Shown piece after piece: positions 1 through 7,213 of a DNA stretch of 64,000 bases. The notes under the pieces are model-generated. The model searched no databases. It worked only from the letters and a program-made list of their open reading frames with translations, and was not told the DNA's origin. Source of the DNA: CAYQLY01 sp964418605 (GTDB lineage: Bacteria; Bacteroidota; Bacteroidia; Cytophagales; Cyclobacteriaceae); assembly GCA_964418605.1 (NCBI GenBank), contig CAYQLY010000007.1, forward strand, positions 61,632 through 125,631. Direction: 5' to 3'. Made by a program: the position numbers and the translations under genes. Numbering within the stretch: the stretch's first letter is position 1; every line of letters starts with the position of its first letter.

Positions 1-415
1 TGATCAGGTTAAATTTAACCTTGCTTTATCTCTTCACGCGGCTAATGATCAAAAAAGAAGTCAGATGATGCCCATTAATGAGTCAAATTCATTAGAAGAG
101 CTATCTAAAGCATTGATTTATTATTATCAAAAAACAAAAAACAGAGTCACCTACGAGTATATCGTATTTTATAATTTTAATGATACATTAGAGGATGCGG
201 AGGAATTATATCGGTTTGCACAGCATGTGCCATGTAAGGTAAATATTATTGAATATAATCCTATTCAAGAAGCAGATTTTAAAAATACCACTGAGGATAG
301 ACTTGAAAAGTTCGGCCGTTATTTAGAAAACAAAGGCGTACGTGTTGTGATTCGACGAAGTCGAGGAAAAGATATTGATGCAGCATGTGGCCAGCTTGCT
401 GGAAAGAAAAACTAA
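1..415 (+). CDS. rlmN: 23S rRNA (adenine-2503) methyltransferase RlmN, C-terminal fragment
   Basis: This is the 3' end of a gene that begins before the window; the reading frame is open from base 2. The first residues, NLALSLHAAND followed by KRSQ and MPIN, match the conserved block of RlmN, the radical SAM enzyme that methylates C2 of A2503 in 23S rRNA (and A37 of some tRNAs). The C-terminal part carries EYNP and an ending with an isolated cysteine (AACGQLAGK) that matches the conserved methyl-carrying Cys of the family (Cys355 in E. coli). The CxxxCxxC Fe-S motif would lie upstream, outside the window. The stop is one base before the ATG of the next gene, so the two may be cotranscribed. 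Identity is firm, the start is not visible. Confidence 0.93.
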   Translation, partial: DQVKFNLALSLHAANDQKRSQMMPINESNSLEELSKALIYYYQKTKNRVTYEYIVFYNFNDTLEDAEELYRFAQHVPCKVNIIEYNPIQEADFKNTTEDRLEKFGRYLENKGVRVVIRRSRGKDIDAACGQLAGKKN

Positions 416-416
416 A

Positions 417-1172
417 ATGATGATGAAATTTAAATTAGTAATAATAGTGTGTTTTCTGGGCTTACAAAATTATCATGTAGTTGCTCAGACATTTAAAAAG
501 AAACAATTAACCTACAAGCGTGTCAAAAAATCATACGAGGAAAAAAATAAATTTTTACAAAAATTACTTCAAGATAATAATCTAAAAACTTCTTCACTAG
601 AGCTATATATTCGTTTGTTTAAATATGAACAAGAGGTAGAGGTGTGGGCTAAAAATAAATCAGAAAAAACATTTAAAAAGATAAAGACATATTTCTTTTG
701 TTCTTATTCAGGTGATCTAGGGCCAAAGCGAACAGAAGGTGACTTGCAAGTTCCGGAGGGGTTTTACCATATTCATGATTTTAATCCATGGAGTACATTT
801 TATCTCTCACTTGGTGTAAACTACCCCAATGACTCAGATAGAAAGTTAGGCAAAAAACCACTTGGTGGAAGTATTTATATTCATGGTGATTGTGTTACGA
901 TTGGATGTGTGCCTATCACAGACGATAAAATCAAAGAACTCTATTTGCTTGCTGTGGAAGCCAAGTCGAGAGGTCAACAAAAAATCCCTGTTGATATTTT
1001 CCCTTTTCGTATGAGTAAGGAAAATATGGATTCATTTACTGAGCAAGAAGATTATCAATCTCATATTGTATTTTGGAAAAGTTTGCAGCCGCGTTATCAA
1101 TTGTTTGAAAAATACAAAATACTTCCTTCTTTTATAATTAATTCAACAGGCTTTTATGATGTTAAAAAGTAG
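417..1172 (+). CDS. YafK-like murein L,D-transpeptidase, secreted
   Basis: A secreted protein of about 251 residues with a short signal peptide (charged MMMKFK, hydrophobic stretch, cleavage near VVAQ). The YkuD-type catalytic motif is HGDCVTIGC, with His156 and Cys164 counted from the ATG at 417. This compact form, H-G-D/N-C-V-[ST]-I-G-C, is typical of the YafK/DpaA branch. E. coli YafK detaches Braun lipoprotein from peptidoglycan; in Bacteroidota the substrate is unknown, so I infer only a peptidoglycan cross-link or anchor reaction in the periplasm. The open frame extends back to 375 inside rlmN, but the ATGs at 417, 420 and 423 directly after the rlmN stop give a proper signal peptide. 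A strong terminator follows at 1230. Confidence 0.85.
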   Translation: MMMKFKLVIIVCFLGLQNYHVVAQTFKKKQLTYKRVKKSYEEKNKFLQKLLQDNNLKTSSLELYIRLFKYEQEVEVWAKNKSEKTFKKIKTYFFCSYSGDLGPKRTEGDLQVPEGFYHIHDFNPWSTFYLSLGVNYPNDSDRKLGKKPLGGSIYIHGDCVTIGCVPITDDKIKELYLLAVEAKSRGQQKIPVDIFPFRMSKENMDSFTEQEDYQSHIVFWKSLQPRYQLFEKYKILPSFIINSTGFYDVKK

Positions 1173-1229
1173 ATAAATATAGATTGTAAATTATGAATAA
1201 AGCCCGTTCTGTATTTATTTAAATAAATA

Positions 1230-1264
1230 AAAACCCCAGAAACGTTTACTGTTTCCGGGGTTTT
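1230..1264 (+). terminator. Rho-independent terminator after the L,D-transpeptidase gene
   Basis: A 14-bp stem (AAAACCCCAGAAAC against GTTTCCGGGGTTTT, one A/C mismatch) closes a 7-nt loop and ends in a T run. It lies about 60 bases after the stop codon at 1172. Confidence 0.88.
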
Positions 1265-1424
1265 CAAAGCAGATGATATCACAAGTTAGTTGCTCCGTTT
1301 ACGGAAAATGCCTATCCAAGCCGTGAGGCGATTATTAGTAAGGCGACGGCGAAGCTTAGGCTACTCATGCCGTTTTTAGTGTAAGTGTAAAAAATAAAAA
1401 TAGTGTGATTTTTTTACAAGGTAC

Positions 1425-1590
1425 CATTAAAATCACAAAAAACAAAGAGGTGCGCTTTATTTTTTTACGTCATGGCGAGCAAAGCGAAGTAATCTCACAG
1501 TGAGATTCAGTCGCTCGGCTTTGCCGAGTGTACTCTTACTCACTCGCGACACGCAAGCGAGTAAGAGGGGCTATTTTTATTTTAAAATAA
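1425..1590 (+). repeat. Dispersed intergenic repeat, copy 1
   Basis: This lies in the 577-base gene-free stretch 1173-1749. It holds the string AAAATCACAAAAAACAAAGA, then a GC-rich core with GGCGAGCAAAGCGAAGTAAT, CGGCTTTGCCGAGTGTAC and CTCGCGACACGCAAGCGAG, ending in an A/T-rich flank. The same blocks occur in the same order on the opposite strand at about 14723-14956. The core resembles the widespread 'GCGAGCGAAGCGAAGCAATC' type intergenic repeat of many bacteria. The middle is shorter than in copy 2, so one copy carries an insertion or the other a deletion. Local inverted repeats are present, e.g. CTCACAGTGAG and the CTCGCG / CGAG palindromic parts. No ORF is supported here. Confidence 0.8.
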
Positions 1591-1636
1591 GAGAATTAAG
1601 AAAATTAACATCAAATTCTATTTATATGCTAGACAT

Positions 1637-1685
1637 GCTTAAAATCATAAAAAACAAAGAGGTACGCTTTATTTTTTAAAATAGC
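1637..1685 (+). repeat. Fragment of the dispersed intergenic repeat (end block only)
   Basis: A second copy of only the terminal A/T-rich block, AAATCATAAAAAACAAAGAG followed by GTACGCTTTATTTTTT, about 50 bases downstream of copy 1 and in the same orientation. It lacks the GC-rich core, which suggests a decayed or partly deleted element. It lies about 65 bases before the methylmalonyl-CoA mutase start. Confidence 0.65.
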
Positions 1686-1749
1686 ATATTAGTATAATTT
1701 TTTAGAAAAGTATTTTTTATGCATTATTGTTTCTAATGTATTTCAGTTC

Positions 1750-3888
1750 ATGAGGCCTAATCTTTCAGAATCAGCGGTTGTACCTTCTTTTCAGTCAAAC
1801 TATTCTTCTCGAACATCACGAACGACAGCGGAAGGCATTCCTATTCATTCATTTTATGATCGAAGTGATATTGATTTTTGTGAACATCTTTCATTTACAG
1901 CAGGCATAAAGCCTTTTTTAAGAGGTCCTTATGCTACGATGTATTTAGTTAAACCGTGGACTATCCGACAGTATGCCGGCTTCTCAACAGCTGAAGACTC
2001 TAATGCCTTCTATCGAAAAAATTTAGCAGCAGGTCAGATGGGTCTATCTGTTGCATTTGACTTGGCTACACATCGTGGGTATGATTCAGATCACCCACGC
2101 GTTATGGGTGATGTTGGCAAAGCTGGTGTAGCTATTGATTCAGTATTGGACATGAAGATTCTTTTTGATCAAATTCCTCTTGATAAGATGTCGGTATCCA
2201 TGACGATGAATGGTGCTGTTATTCCAATTTTGGCTTTTTACATTGTGGCTGCTGAAGAACAAGGTGTTGCACCACATCAACTTAGCGGTACGATTCAAAA
2301 TGATATTTTAAAAGAGTTTATGGTTCGGAATACATATATCTATCCACCTGATCACTCGATACGCATTGTAGCAGATATTTTTAAATATACATCCCAATAC
2401 ATGCCTAAATTTAACTCTATCAGTATTAGTGGCTACCACATGCATGAGGCTGGGGCTACGGCTGATCTCGAGTTGGCTTATACACTGGCTGATGGATGGG
2501 AATATATCCGAACAGGATTAGCTGCTGGCATGTCAATCGATGATTTTGCACCACGTCTTTCTTTTTTTTGGGCTATTGGTATGAATCATTTTATGGAGAT
2601 TGCAAAGATGCGTGCCGCACGAGTGCTTTGGGCTAAGATCGTAAACCAATTTAACCCATCTAATTCTAAGTCAATGGCTTTGCGTACACATTGTCAAACA
2701 TCAGGCTGGAGTTTGACTGTACAAGATCCATTTAATAACATCACCAGAACGTGTATAGAAGCTATGGCTGCTGTATTTGGAGGTACTCAATCTTTGCATA
2801 CCAATTCGCTCGATGAAGCGGTAGCACTTCCTACAGATTTTTCCGCAGGCATTGCTCGAAATACACAATTATTACTTCAAAAGGAAACAGGGATTACCAC
2901 CGTTGTAGATCCATGGGGAGGGTCATATTATGTAGAGTACCTCACGCATCAACTTATCCAAAAGGCTTGGAAACTAATTGAAGAAGTGGAAGCATTAGGG
3001 GGAATGACTAAAGCAATTATGGCAGGTTTACCTAAACGCCGTATCGAAGAGATGGCTGCTCAAAAGCAAGCACGAATTGATAAAGGTGAAGATATTATTG
3101 TTGGTGTTAATAAATATAGTGCGGACACTAAACAAGTTATTGATGTGCTTGAGGTTGATAATCATGCTGTTCGTGAAAATCAAATTCGACGGTTGAATGA
3201 ACTTAAAGCAAGTCGAAATTCAAGGGAAGTAGAAGAAGCTCTAAACCAGTTAACAGTTTGTGCGTCCAGCGGTCAGGGAAATTTATTAGAACTGGCAATT
3301 AAAGCTGCTCGAAAACGCGCTACGCTTGGTGAAATTTCAATGGCTATGGAAAATGTATTTGGACGTCATGAAGCAACCATTCAACTTATATCCGGAGTTT
3401 ATGCAAAAGAAAATATAAATACAACGATGTATAAAGATGTAACACTACTTACAACCCAGTTTGCCAAAATGGATGGACGAAGACCACGTATTTTAATTGC
3501 TAAAATGGGTCAGGATGGACATGATCGAGGAGCCAAGGTTATTGCTACAAGTTTTGCTGATCTGGGCTTTGATGTAGACATAGCTCCTTTATTTCAAACC
3601 CCTGAAGAAGTAGCTGTGCAGGCAGCAGAGAATGATGTGCATATCGTAGGTATATCTAGTTTGGCAGGTGGACATAAAACGCTTATTCCTCAACTTATTG
3701 ATGAATTGAAAAAAATAGGCAGAGGTGACATTATAATAGTAGCTGGTGGGGTCATACCAGAAAAAGATTATGATGTCTTATACCAAGCAGGAGTCCTGGA
3801 GATTTTTGGTCCTGGAACGATTATTGCAGAAGCTGCTAAAAAAATAGTTCAAAAGTTGATAGACAATCACCCACGAAAAAAAATATAA
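1750..3888 (+). CDS. Methylmalonyl-CoA mutase, large (alpha) subunit with B12 domain
   Basis: The 712-residue protein has the full mutase layout: an N-terminal TIM barrel that binds the CoA substrate (FSTAEDSNAFYRKNL, FDLATHRGYDSDHPR, YHMHEAG, DPWGGSYY) and a C-terminal cobalamin domain with DGHDRG (DxHxxG, about residues 590-595) plus GISSLAGGH and GG-VIP. It interconverts succinyl-CoA and (R)-methylmalonyl-CoA, linking propionate, odd-chain fat and branched amino acid breakdown to the TCA cycle. The length and MRPNLS start match the large subunit or homodimeric enzymes such as E. coli Sbm and the mitochondrial mutase. No small subunit or MeaB chaperone gene is adjacent. The repeat-rich region upstream suggests its own promoter. 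Confidence 0.96.
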   Translation: MRPNLSESAVVPSFQSNYSSRTSRTTAEGIPIHSFYDRSDIDFCEHLSFTAGIKPFLRGPYATMYLVKPWTIRQYAGFSTAEDSNAFYRKNLAAGQMGLSVAFDLATHRGYDSDHPRVMGDVGKAGVAIDSVLDMKILFDQIPLDKMSVSMTMNGAVIPILAFYIVAAEEQGVAPHQLSGTIQNDILKEFMVRNTYIYPPDHSIRIVADIFKYTSQYMPKFNSISISGYHMHEAGATADLELAYTLADGWEYIRTGLAAGMSIDDFAPRLSFFWAIGMNHFMEIAKMRAARVLWAKIVNQFNPSNSKSMALRTHCQTSGWSLTVQDPFNNITRTCIEAMAAVFGGTQSLHTNSLDEAVALPTDFSAGIARNTQLLLQKETGITTVVDPWGGSYYVEYLTHQLIQKAWKLIEEVEALGGMTKAIMAGLPKRRIEEMAAQKQARIDKGEDIIVGVNKYSADTKQVIDVLEVDNHAVRENQIRRLNELKASRNSREVEEALNQLTVCASSGQGNLLELAIKAARKRATLGEISMAMENVFGRHEATIQLISGVYAKENINTTMYKDVTLLTTQFAKMDGRRPRILIAKMGQDGHDRGAKVIATSFADLGFDVDIAPLFQTPEEVAVQAAENDVHIVGISSLAGGHKTLIPQLIDELKKIGRGDIIIVAGGVIPEKDYDVLYQAGVLEIFGPGTIIAEAAKKIVQKLIDNHPRKKI

Positions 3889-3892
3889 ACCA

Positions 3893-4063
3893 ATGAGAAA
3901 TTTTTTTAAATGGAATGAGGTATTATTTTATTTTTTTAGAAAGAAAGACAATGATCATGCTTCTAGCTTTAATATACGAGTGATGCATGTTATCAATAAA
4001 ATAGCAATACTCGTTTTTTTAGGAGGGATTATTTTTTTTATAATTAAAAAAATATTTTTCTAA
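3893..4063 (+). CDS. Small single-pass membrane protein (probably DUF6728)
   Basis: A 56-residue ORF that starts 5 bases after the mutase stop. It reads MRNFFKWNEVLFYFFRKKDN, then a polar stretch, a conserved-looking VMHVINKIAILVF segment and a hydrophobic helix with a lysine-bearing end (residues about 37-56). The pattern 'FRKKD...FN-[LI]-[KR]-VMH-INK-[IS]' is what I recall for the small Bacteroidota family DUF6728; this rests on memory, not a search. The function is unknown. Its last 45 bases overlap the 3' end of the convergent vanZ-like gene. The tight spacing suggests cotranscription with the mutase. Confidence 0.68.
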   Translation: MRNFFKWNEVLFYFFRKKDNDHASSFNIRVMHVINKIAILVFLGGIIFFIIKKIFF

Positions 4064-4447
4064 ATAACGTCCCGCCAAAGGTATTCTTTTTCCTGAAAAT
4101 TGAAATAAAAATGCACCTGTTATACATCCAATTTCATTTGCTATAATATCGTATACATCAAAGGACCGCTCTGTTGATAGTGTTTGAATAAACTCTGTAG
4201 CGATGCCGTATGAGCCGGATGAAATCAATGTTAACAACAAGGCATACTTTTTTAATCCTTGAAAAGAATATTGATTATAGAATCCAAAAATCATCAGTAA
4301 TGCCAATACCATAAACACGCCCCAATGGGCGATTTTATCAATAGGAAGAGAGATATCGACATGCGGCATATCTCTGCCTGGCATGAGCATAAGTGCTAAA
4401 ATTACCAATGCCCATAAAAAAGTAAGTATGTTGTATTTGATGAACAT
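4019..4447 (-). CDS. VanZ-like family membrane protein
   Basis: About 142 residues with four predicted membrane helices. It carries the VanZ-like signature: DKIAHWGVF after the first helix, YGIATEFIQ, then the charged block RSFDVYDIIANEIGCITG. VanZ proteins in enterococci give low teicoplanin resistance; in Bacteroidota the role of this common small protein is not established. The gene follows gcvH directly: the gcvH stop (TAG) overlaps a possible GTG start at 4450, and the ATG at 4447 follows at once, so translation is probably coupled. gcvH-vanZ is a pairing seen often in Bacteroidota. The 3' end overlaps the convergent small ORF 3893-4063. Confidence 0.85.
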   Translation of the reverse strand: MFIKYNILTFLWALVILALMLMPGRDMPHVDISLPIDKIAHWGVFMVLALLMIFGFYNQYSFQGLKKYALLLTLISSGSYGIATEFIQTLSTERSFDVYDIIANEIGCITGAFLFQFSGKRIPLAGRYLEKYFFNYKKNNPS

Positions 4448-4449
4448 CA

Positions 4450-4830
4450 CTATACTCCAATCAGCTTCTTGTATGCATCTGCTGTGAGAAGTGAAGCAAT
4501 CTGTGAAGGATCAGTTGCGCTTATTTTGATCATCCAGCCCTTTTGATAAGGGTCCGTATTGACTATGGCGGCCTCTTGTTGAACAATGGGGTTAACCTCA
4601 AGCACTTTTCCACTTAGTGGGCTAAATAAATCTGAGACGGTTTTGACAGCCTCTACCGTTCCAAATACATCATGCTGTGAAATAGTTTTGCCTACAGCTG
4701 TAATATCAACATATACAATGTCGCCTAATTCGCGCTGTGCAAAATCAGTGATACCTACATATATTACATCGCCTTCTGTGCGTACCCATTCATGGTCTTT
4801 TGTATAACGAAGTTCTGCTGGAAAATTCAT
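4450..4830 (-). CDS. gcvH: Glycine cleavage system H protein
   Basis: The 126-residue lipoyl carrier protein shuttles the aminomethyl group between the P, T and L proteins of the glycine cleavage system. The lipoylation site is Lys63 in FGTVEAVKTVSDL, set in the usual beta hairpin, preceded by the conserved KDHEWVR near the N-terminus and followed by YQKGWMIKI. The length is typical. No gcvT or gcvP is nearby; in Bacteroidota gcvH commonly stands apart from them. A TATCTTTG box lies 14-21 bases before the ATG. It is the first gene of a two-gene unit with the vanZ-like gene. Confidence 0.97.
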   Translation of the reverse strand: MNFPAELRYTKDHEWVRTEGDVIYVGITDFAQRELGDIVYVDITAVGKTISQHDVFGTVEAVKTVSDLFSPLSGKVLEVNPIVQQEAAIVNTDPYQKGWMIKISATDPSQIASLLTADAYKKLIGV

Positions 4831-4843
4831 GTCTATTTTTTTT

Positions 4844-4851
4844 CAAAGATA
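4844..4851 (-). promoter_or_regulatory. -7 promoter box for gcvH
   Basis: On the minus strand this reads TATCTTTG, a perfect match to the Bacteroidota -7 consensus TAnnTTTG, 14 bases upstream of the gcvH ATG. I see no clear -33 TTTG. Confidence 0.55.
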
Positions 4852-4974
4852 AATAAAATGGTATTTAGTTGACCATGTTTTCTTACAGTAATCTGAAATA
4901 GTAATTGTTACATCTTGAACCCTTCTCACTGCTAGAAGACTTGATCGGAGTCTGATAAAAATGAGGGTTGTAAA

Positions 4975-5451
4975 CTATTTTATAAAATTTTTCCTTCGCA
5001 ACAAAGCTTCTACAAACTTTATCTCATTATCACTATTAAAAATAGTATACGGCAAATGAACAAATTGTGCTTTTGATATAATTAATATAAAGGCCTTACG
5101 GAAACGATATGCTTTTTTAATTTGGTCCCATGTAATCGGCATGCCTTGTTTTGTGCTAAACTTTATCAAAATCTGCCGACTGTCAATTTCATAGGCCAGT
5201 TTTTCAAAAAGAATACTGTTTTGCGGCAGCTGTGTGACACCTACAAATTGAATGAGCCAAAATATAAGATATAAGATAAATCCAGCCCCTGCGATAATAT
5301 AAAACCAAATCGTTTCGGGATAAACAAAAGTTAAAGAAGCAATGCCTAAGGCAATTAACACGACCCACCATTGTTCTTTCAACACGTTGACTAGGCCAAG
5401 TCTCATGTAGAGCTTTTTTTCAAGTTTATATTTTTTTGTCTTTGCAATCAT
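4975..5451 (-). CDS. YcxB-like membrane protein
   Basis: A 158-residue protein with an N-terminal basic region, two adjacent membrane helices (residues about 30-45 and 50-70) and a soluble C-terminal part. That part has the YcxB-like pattern: a polar strand set around 'IKFSTKQGMPITWDQIKKAYRF' followed by hydrophobic strands ending in VHLPYTIF, as in the widespread YcxB C-terminal domain that often resembles a PH fold. The function is unknown. The stop of the downstream nadC neighbour order suggests one unit: this gene begins 5 bases after nadC ends on the same strand, so DUF4783, nadC and this gene probably form an operon. Confidence 0.7.
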   Translation of the reverse strand: MIAKTKKYKLEKKLYMRLGLVNVLKEQWWVVLIALGIASLTFVYPETIWFYIIAGAGFILYLIFWLIQFVGVTQLPQNSILFEKLAYEIDSRQILIKFSTKQGMPITWDQIKKAYRFRKAFILIISKAQFVHLPYTIFNSDNEIKFVEALLRRKNFIK

Positions 5452-5456
5452 ATTGC

Positions 5457-6314
5457 TTACGTTAATTTTAAACTCATATCCATGCTTTTGTAGGAATGTG
5501 TCAGTACGCCAACAGAGATATAATTTACACCTGTCTCAGCCACATCTTTAATTGTTGATCTCGTAATACCACCCGATGCTTCCAATTCATAACGCGATCC
5601 TACTAATTCAACAGCCTCTTTGAGTTGAGCGACAGTCATATTGTCTAACATAATACGGTTTACGTTACCTACTTCTAGAACTTCTTTTAATTCATCAATT
5701 GTTCGAACTTCTATTTCTATAGCCAGTGATTTATTATTATTTTTTAAATACGCAGAAGCAGCCAGAATGGCTTTTTTTACACCACCTGCCGCATCAACAT
5801 GATTGTCTTTGAGCATGATCATGTCAAACAACCCAAATCGGTGATTTATGCCTCCTCCAATTGCTACAGCCCACTTTTCAATGATGCGTGCATTAGGGGT
5901 TGTTTTGCGCGTATCTAAAAGCTTTGCCTGAGTATGTTGGATAATTGAACGAAGATGATGTGTGTAACTTGCTACGCCGCTCATACGCTGCATGCAATTA
6001 AGCACTAATCGTTCACCTTTTAAGATACTATGCACCTTTCCTTCTATTTCAAATGCAATATCTCCTTTCATGACACGGTCACCATCCATAAGTAGACGCT
6101 CGAATCGAAGATCAGGATCGATACGATGAAAAATAGTCTGAGCCAGTTCTACACCTGCTAAAATACCCTCTGCTTTAATTAAAAGTTTCCCTTTCCGCTC
6201 AGCAGTAGAAGGTATTGAAGCTAACGATGAAAAATCTCCTTCCCCTACATCTTCTTGCAGTGCCATATCAATAAAGAGATGAATTCTGTCCGTTGTTAAA
6301 TAAGTTAGTGTCAT
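5457..6314 (-). CDS. nadC: Nicotinate-nucleotide pyrophosphorylase (carboxylating)
   Basis: The 285-residue enzyme converts quinolinate and PRPP to nicotinate mononucleotide, CO2 and PPi, the step that joins de novo NAD synthesis to the salvage route. Seen in the sequence: EDVGEGDFS near the N-terminus, NCMQRMSGVAS, the substrate-binding LLDTRKTTPN (about residue 130), HRFGLFDMIMLKDNH, EIEVRT, IMLDNM and the EASGGI phosphate-binding end. Length is normal for the family. It sits between a DUF4783 gene upstream and a YcxB-like gene downstream; the nadC-DUF4783 pairing is common in Bacteroidota. nadA and nadB are not in the window. Confidence 0.97.
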   Translation of the reverse strand: MTLTYLTTDRIHLFIDMALQEDVGEGDFSSLASIPSTAERKGKLLIKAEGILAGVELAQTIFHRIDPDLRFERLLMDGDRVMKGDIAFEIEGKVHSILKGERLVLNCMQRMSGVASYTHHLRSIIQHTQAKLLDTRKTTPNARIIEKWAVAIGGGINHRFGLFDMIMLKDNHVDAAGGVKKAILAASAYLKNNNKSLAIEIEVRTIDELKEVLEVGNVNRIMLDNMTVAQLKEAVELVGSRYELEASGGITRSTIKDVAETGVNYISVGVLTHSYKSMDMSLKLT

Positions 6315-6344
6315 TTGGCAAAAATAAAAAAAACCAATGGATTG

Positions 6345-6737
6345 TTAATCTTCGTTAAATTGAAGTGTATGAATAGTATATGATGTGTTTCGTAGTTTTA
6401 AAAAAACAACTGTTTGAAATATGCCTTTAGCATACCTATACTGACCAATAATATATTTTAAACCTTCTTTAGAGGTTCCCTTATGAATAATTTGAAAATC
6501 AATTGGGGGGTATTGGGTAAAAAATTTTTTCATTACTGCTTCAGCCTGTTCCTTTTTATATATTTGTTTCTCGTCCTGAATAGTAATCTCTACCTCATCT
6601 TTAAAAAAAACAGAGAGCTCTTTAGATGAACCTAATTTAATAGCGCTTTTTAGTTCATCCTCGGAGTCTTGTGCATAACTAGCGTATGCTAGGCTACAAC
6701 AAATAATGAAAAAATAAAATGGTCTTTTTTTGCTCAT
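6345..6737 (-). CDS. DUF4783 secreted protein
   Basis: A 130-residue exported protein: signal peptide with KKRPFYFFIICCSLAYASYA and cleavage after YAQ, then a small alpha+beta domain (ELKSAIKLGSSKELSVFF, EQAEAVMKKFFTQYPP, YIIGQYRYAKG). This is the pattern of DUF4783, a Bacteroidota family with an NTF2-like look, function unknown. It is the first gene of the unit with nadC (30-base gap). A well-formed promoter precedes it at 6742-6773. Confidence 0.8.
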   Translation of the reverse strand: MSKKRPFYFFIICCSLAYASYAQDSEDELKSAIKLGSSKELSVFFKDEVEITIQDEKQIYKKEQAEAVMKKFFTQYPPIDFQIIHKGTSKEGLKYIIGQYRYAKGIFQTVVFLKLRNTSYTIHTLQFNED

Positions 6738-6741
6738 TTTT

Positions 6742-6773
6742 CGAATTTACCAAAACTTATTTTCATTTCAAAA
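6742..6773 (-). promoter_or_regulatory. Bacteroidota-type promoter for DUF4783-nadC
   Basis: Minus strand: TTTTG, 19 bases, then TAAATTCG, five bases upstream of the ATG at 6737. The 19-base spacer is the standard for the -33/-7 pair; the -7 has one mismatch (C for T). Its closeness to the ATG means a very short leader or leaderless start. Confidence 0.5.
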
Positions 6774-6794
6774 TGACAGACCTTAAAAAAATCG

Positions 6795-6802
6795 TAACTT
6801 TG
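6795..6802 (+). promoter_or_regulatory. -7 promoter box for RNase P RNA
   Basis: TAACTTTG matches TAnnTTTG exactly and ends two bases before the P1 helix of the RNA. No clear -33 is visible. Confidence 0.55.
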
Positions 6803-6803
6803 C

Positions 6804-7194
6804 AAACCACAAACCGTCTTATCGTGGCGCTTAGGCGCTAAGGAAAGTCCGGACAACGAAGGGCGCCGTACTTCCTAACGGGAAGGATTCCCTAGTAGGG
6901 AAGACAGACAGTGCAACAGAAAATAGACCACCGCATCATTTTTTATTAAATGATACGGAAAGGGTGAAAAGGTGAGGTAAGAGCTTACCGTTGCACCAGT
7001 GATGGTGTGAGCAAGGCAAACCTTACGGGTTGAAAGATCAAATAAGCTGACGCTTTCTCTCCGAGAAAAAAGAGCGGCTCGTTCAATGTCAGCGGGTAGA
7101 TCGAATGACTTTTCTGGTGACAGAAAAGCTAGATAGATGATAAGAGTTCAAGCTGTAGCTTGAAAACAGAATCCGGCTTATAGGTTTGTGGTTT
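6804..7194 (+). ncRNA. rnpB: RNase P RNA, bacterial class A
   Basis: The RNA subunit that cuts the 5' leader from pre-tRNAs. The ends form helix P1 perfectly: AAACCACAAACC at 6804-6815 pairs with GGTTTGTGGTTT at 7183-7194. The universal parts are present: AGGAAAGTCCGGAC just after P1-P2, the AGGTAAGAGCTTACCG (P10/P11-like) block, GCAAGGCAAACC, and the 3' ACAGAATCCGGCTTATAG. Length about 391 nt fits the class. The protein partner rnpA is in the same window near 54.2 kb. Confidence 0.96.
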
Positions 7195-7213
7195 TTTATT
7201 TTTAGTATTATGT

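Noticed and set aside
375..416. N-terminal extension of the L,D-transpeptidase inside rlmN
   Set aside because: It would place non-hydrophobic residues before the signal peptide; the ATG at 417 is directly after the rlmN stop.
4586..4807. 73-residue plus ORF
   Set aside because: Antisense to gcvH, a clear well-conserved gene.
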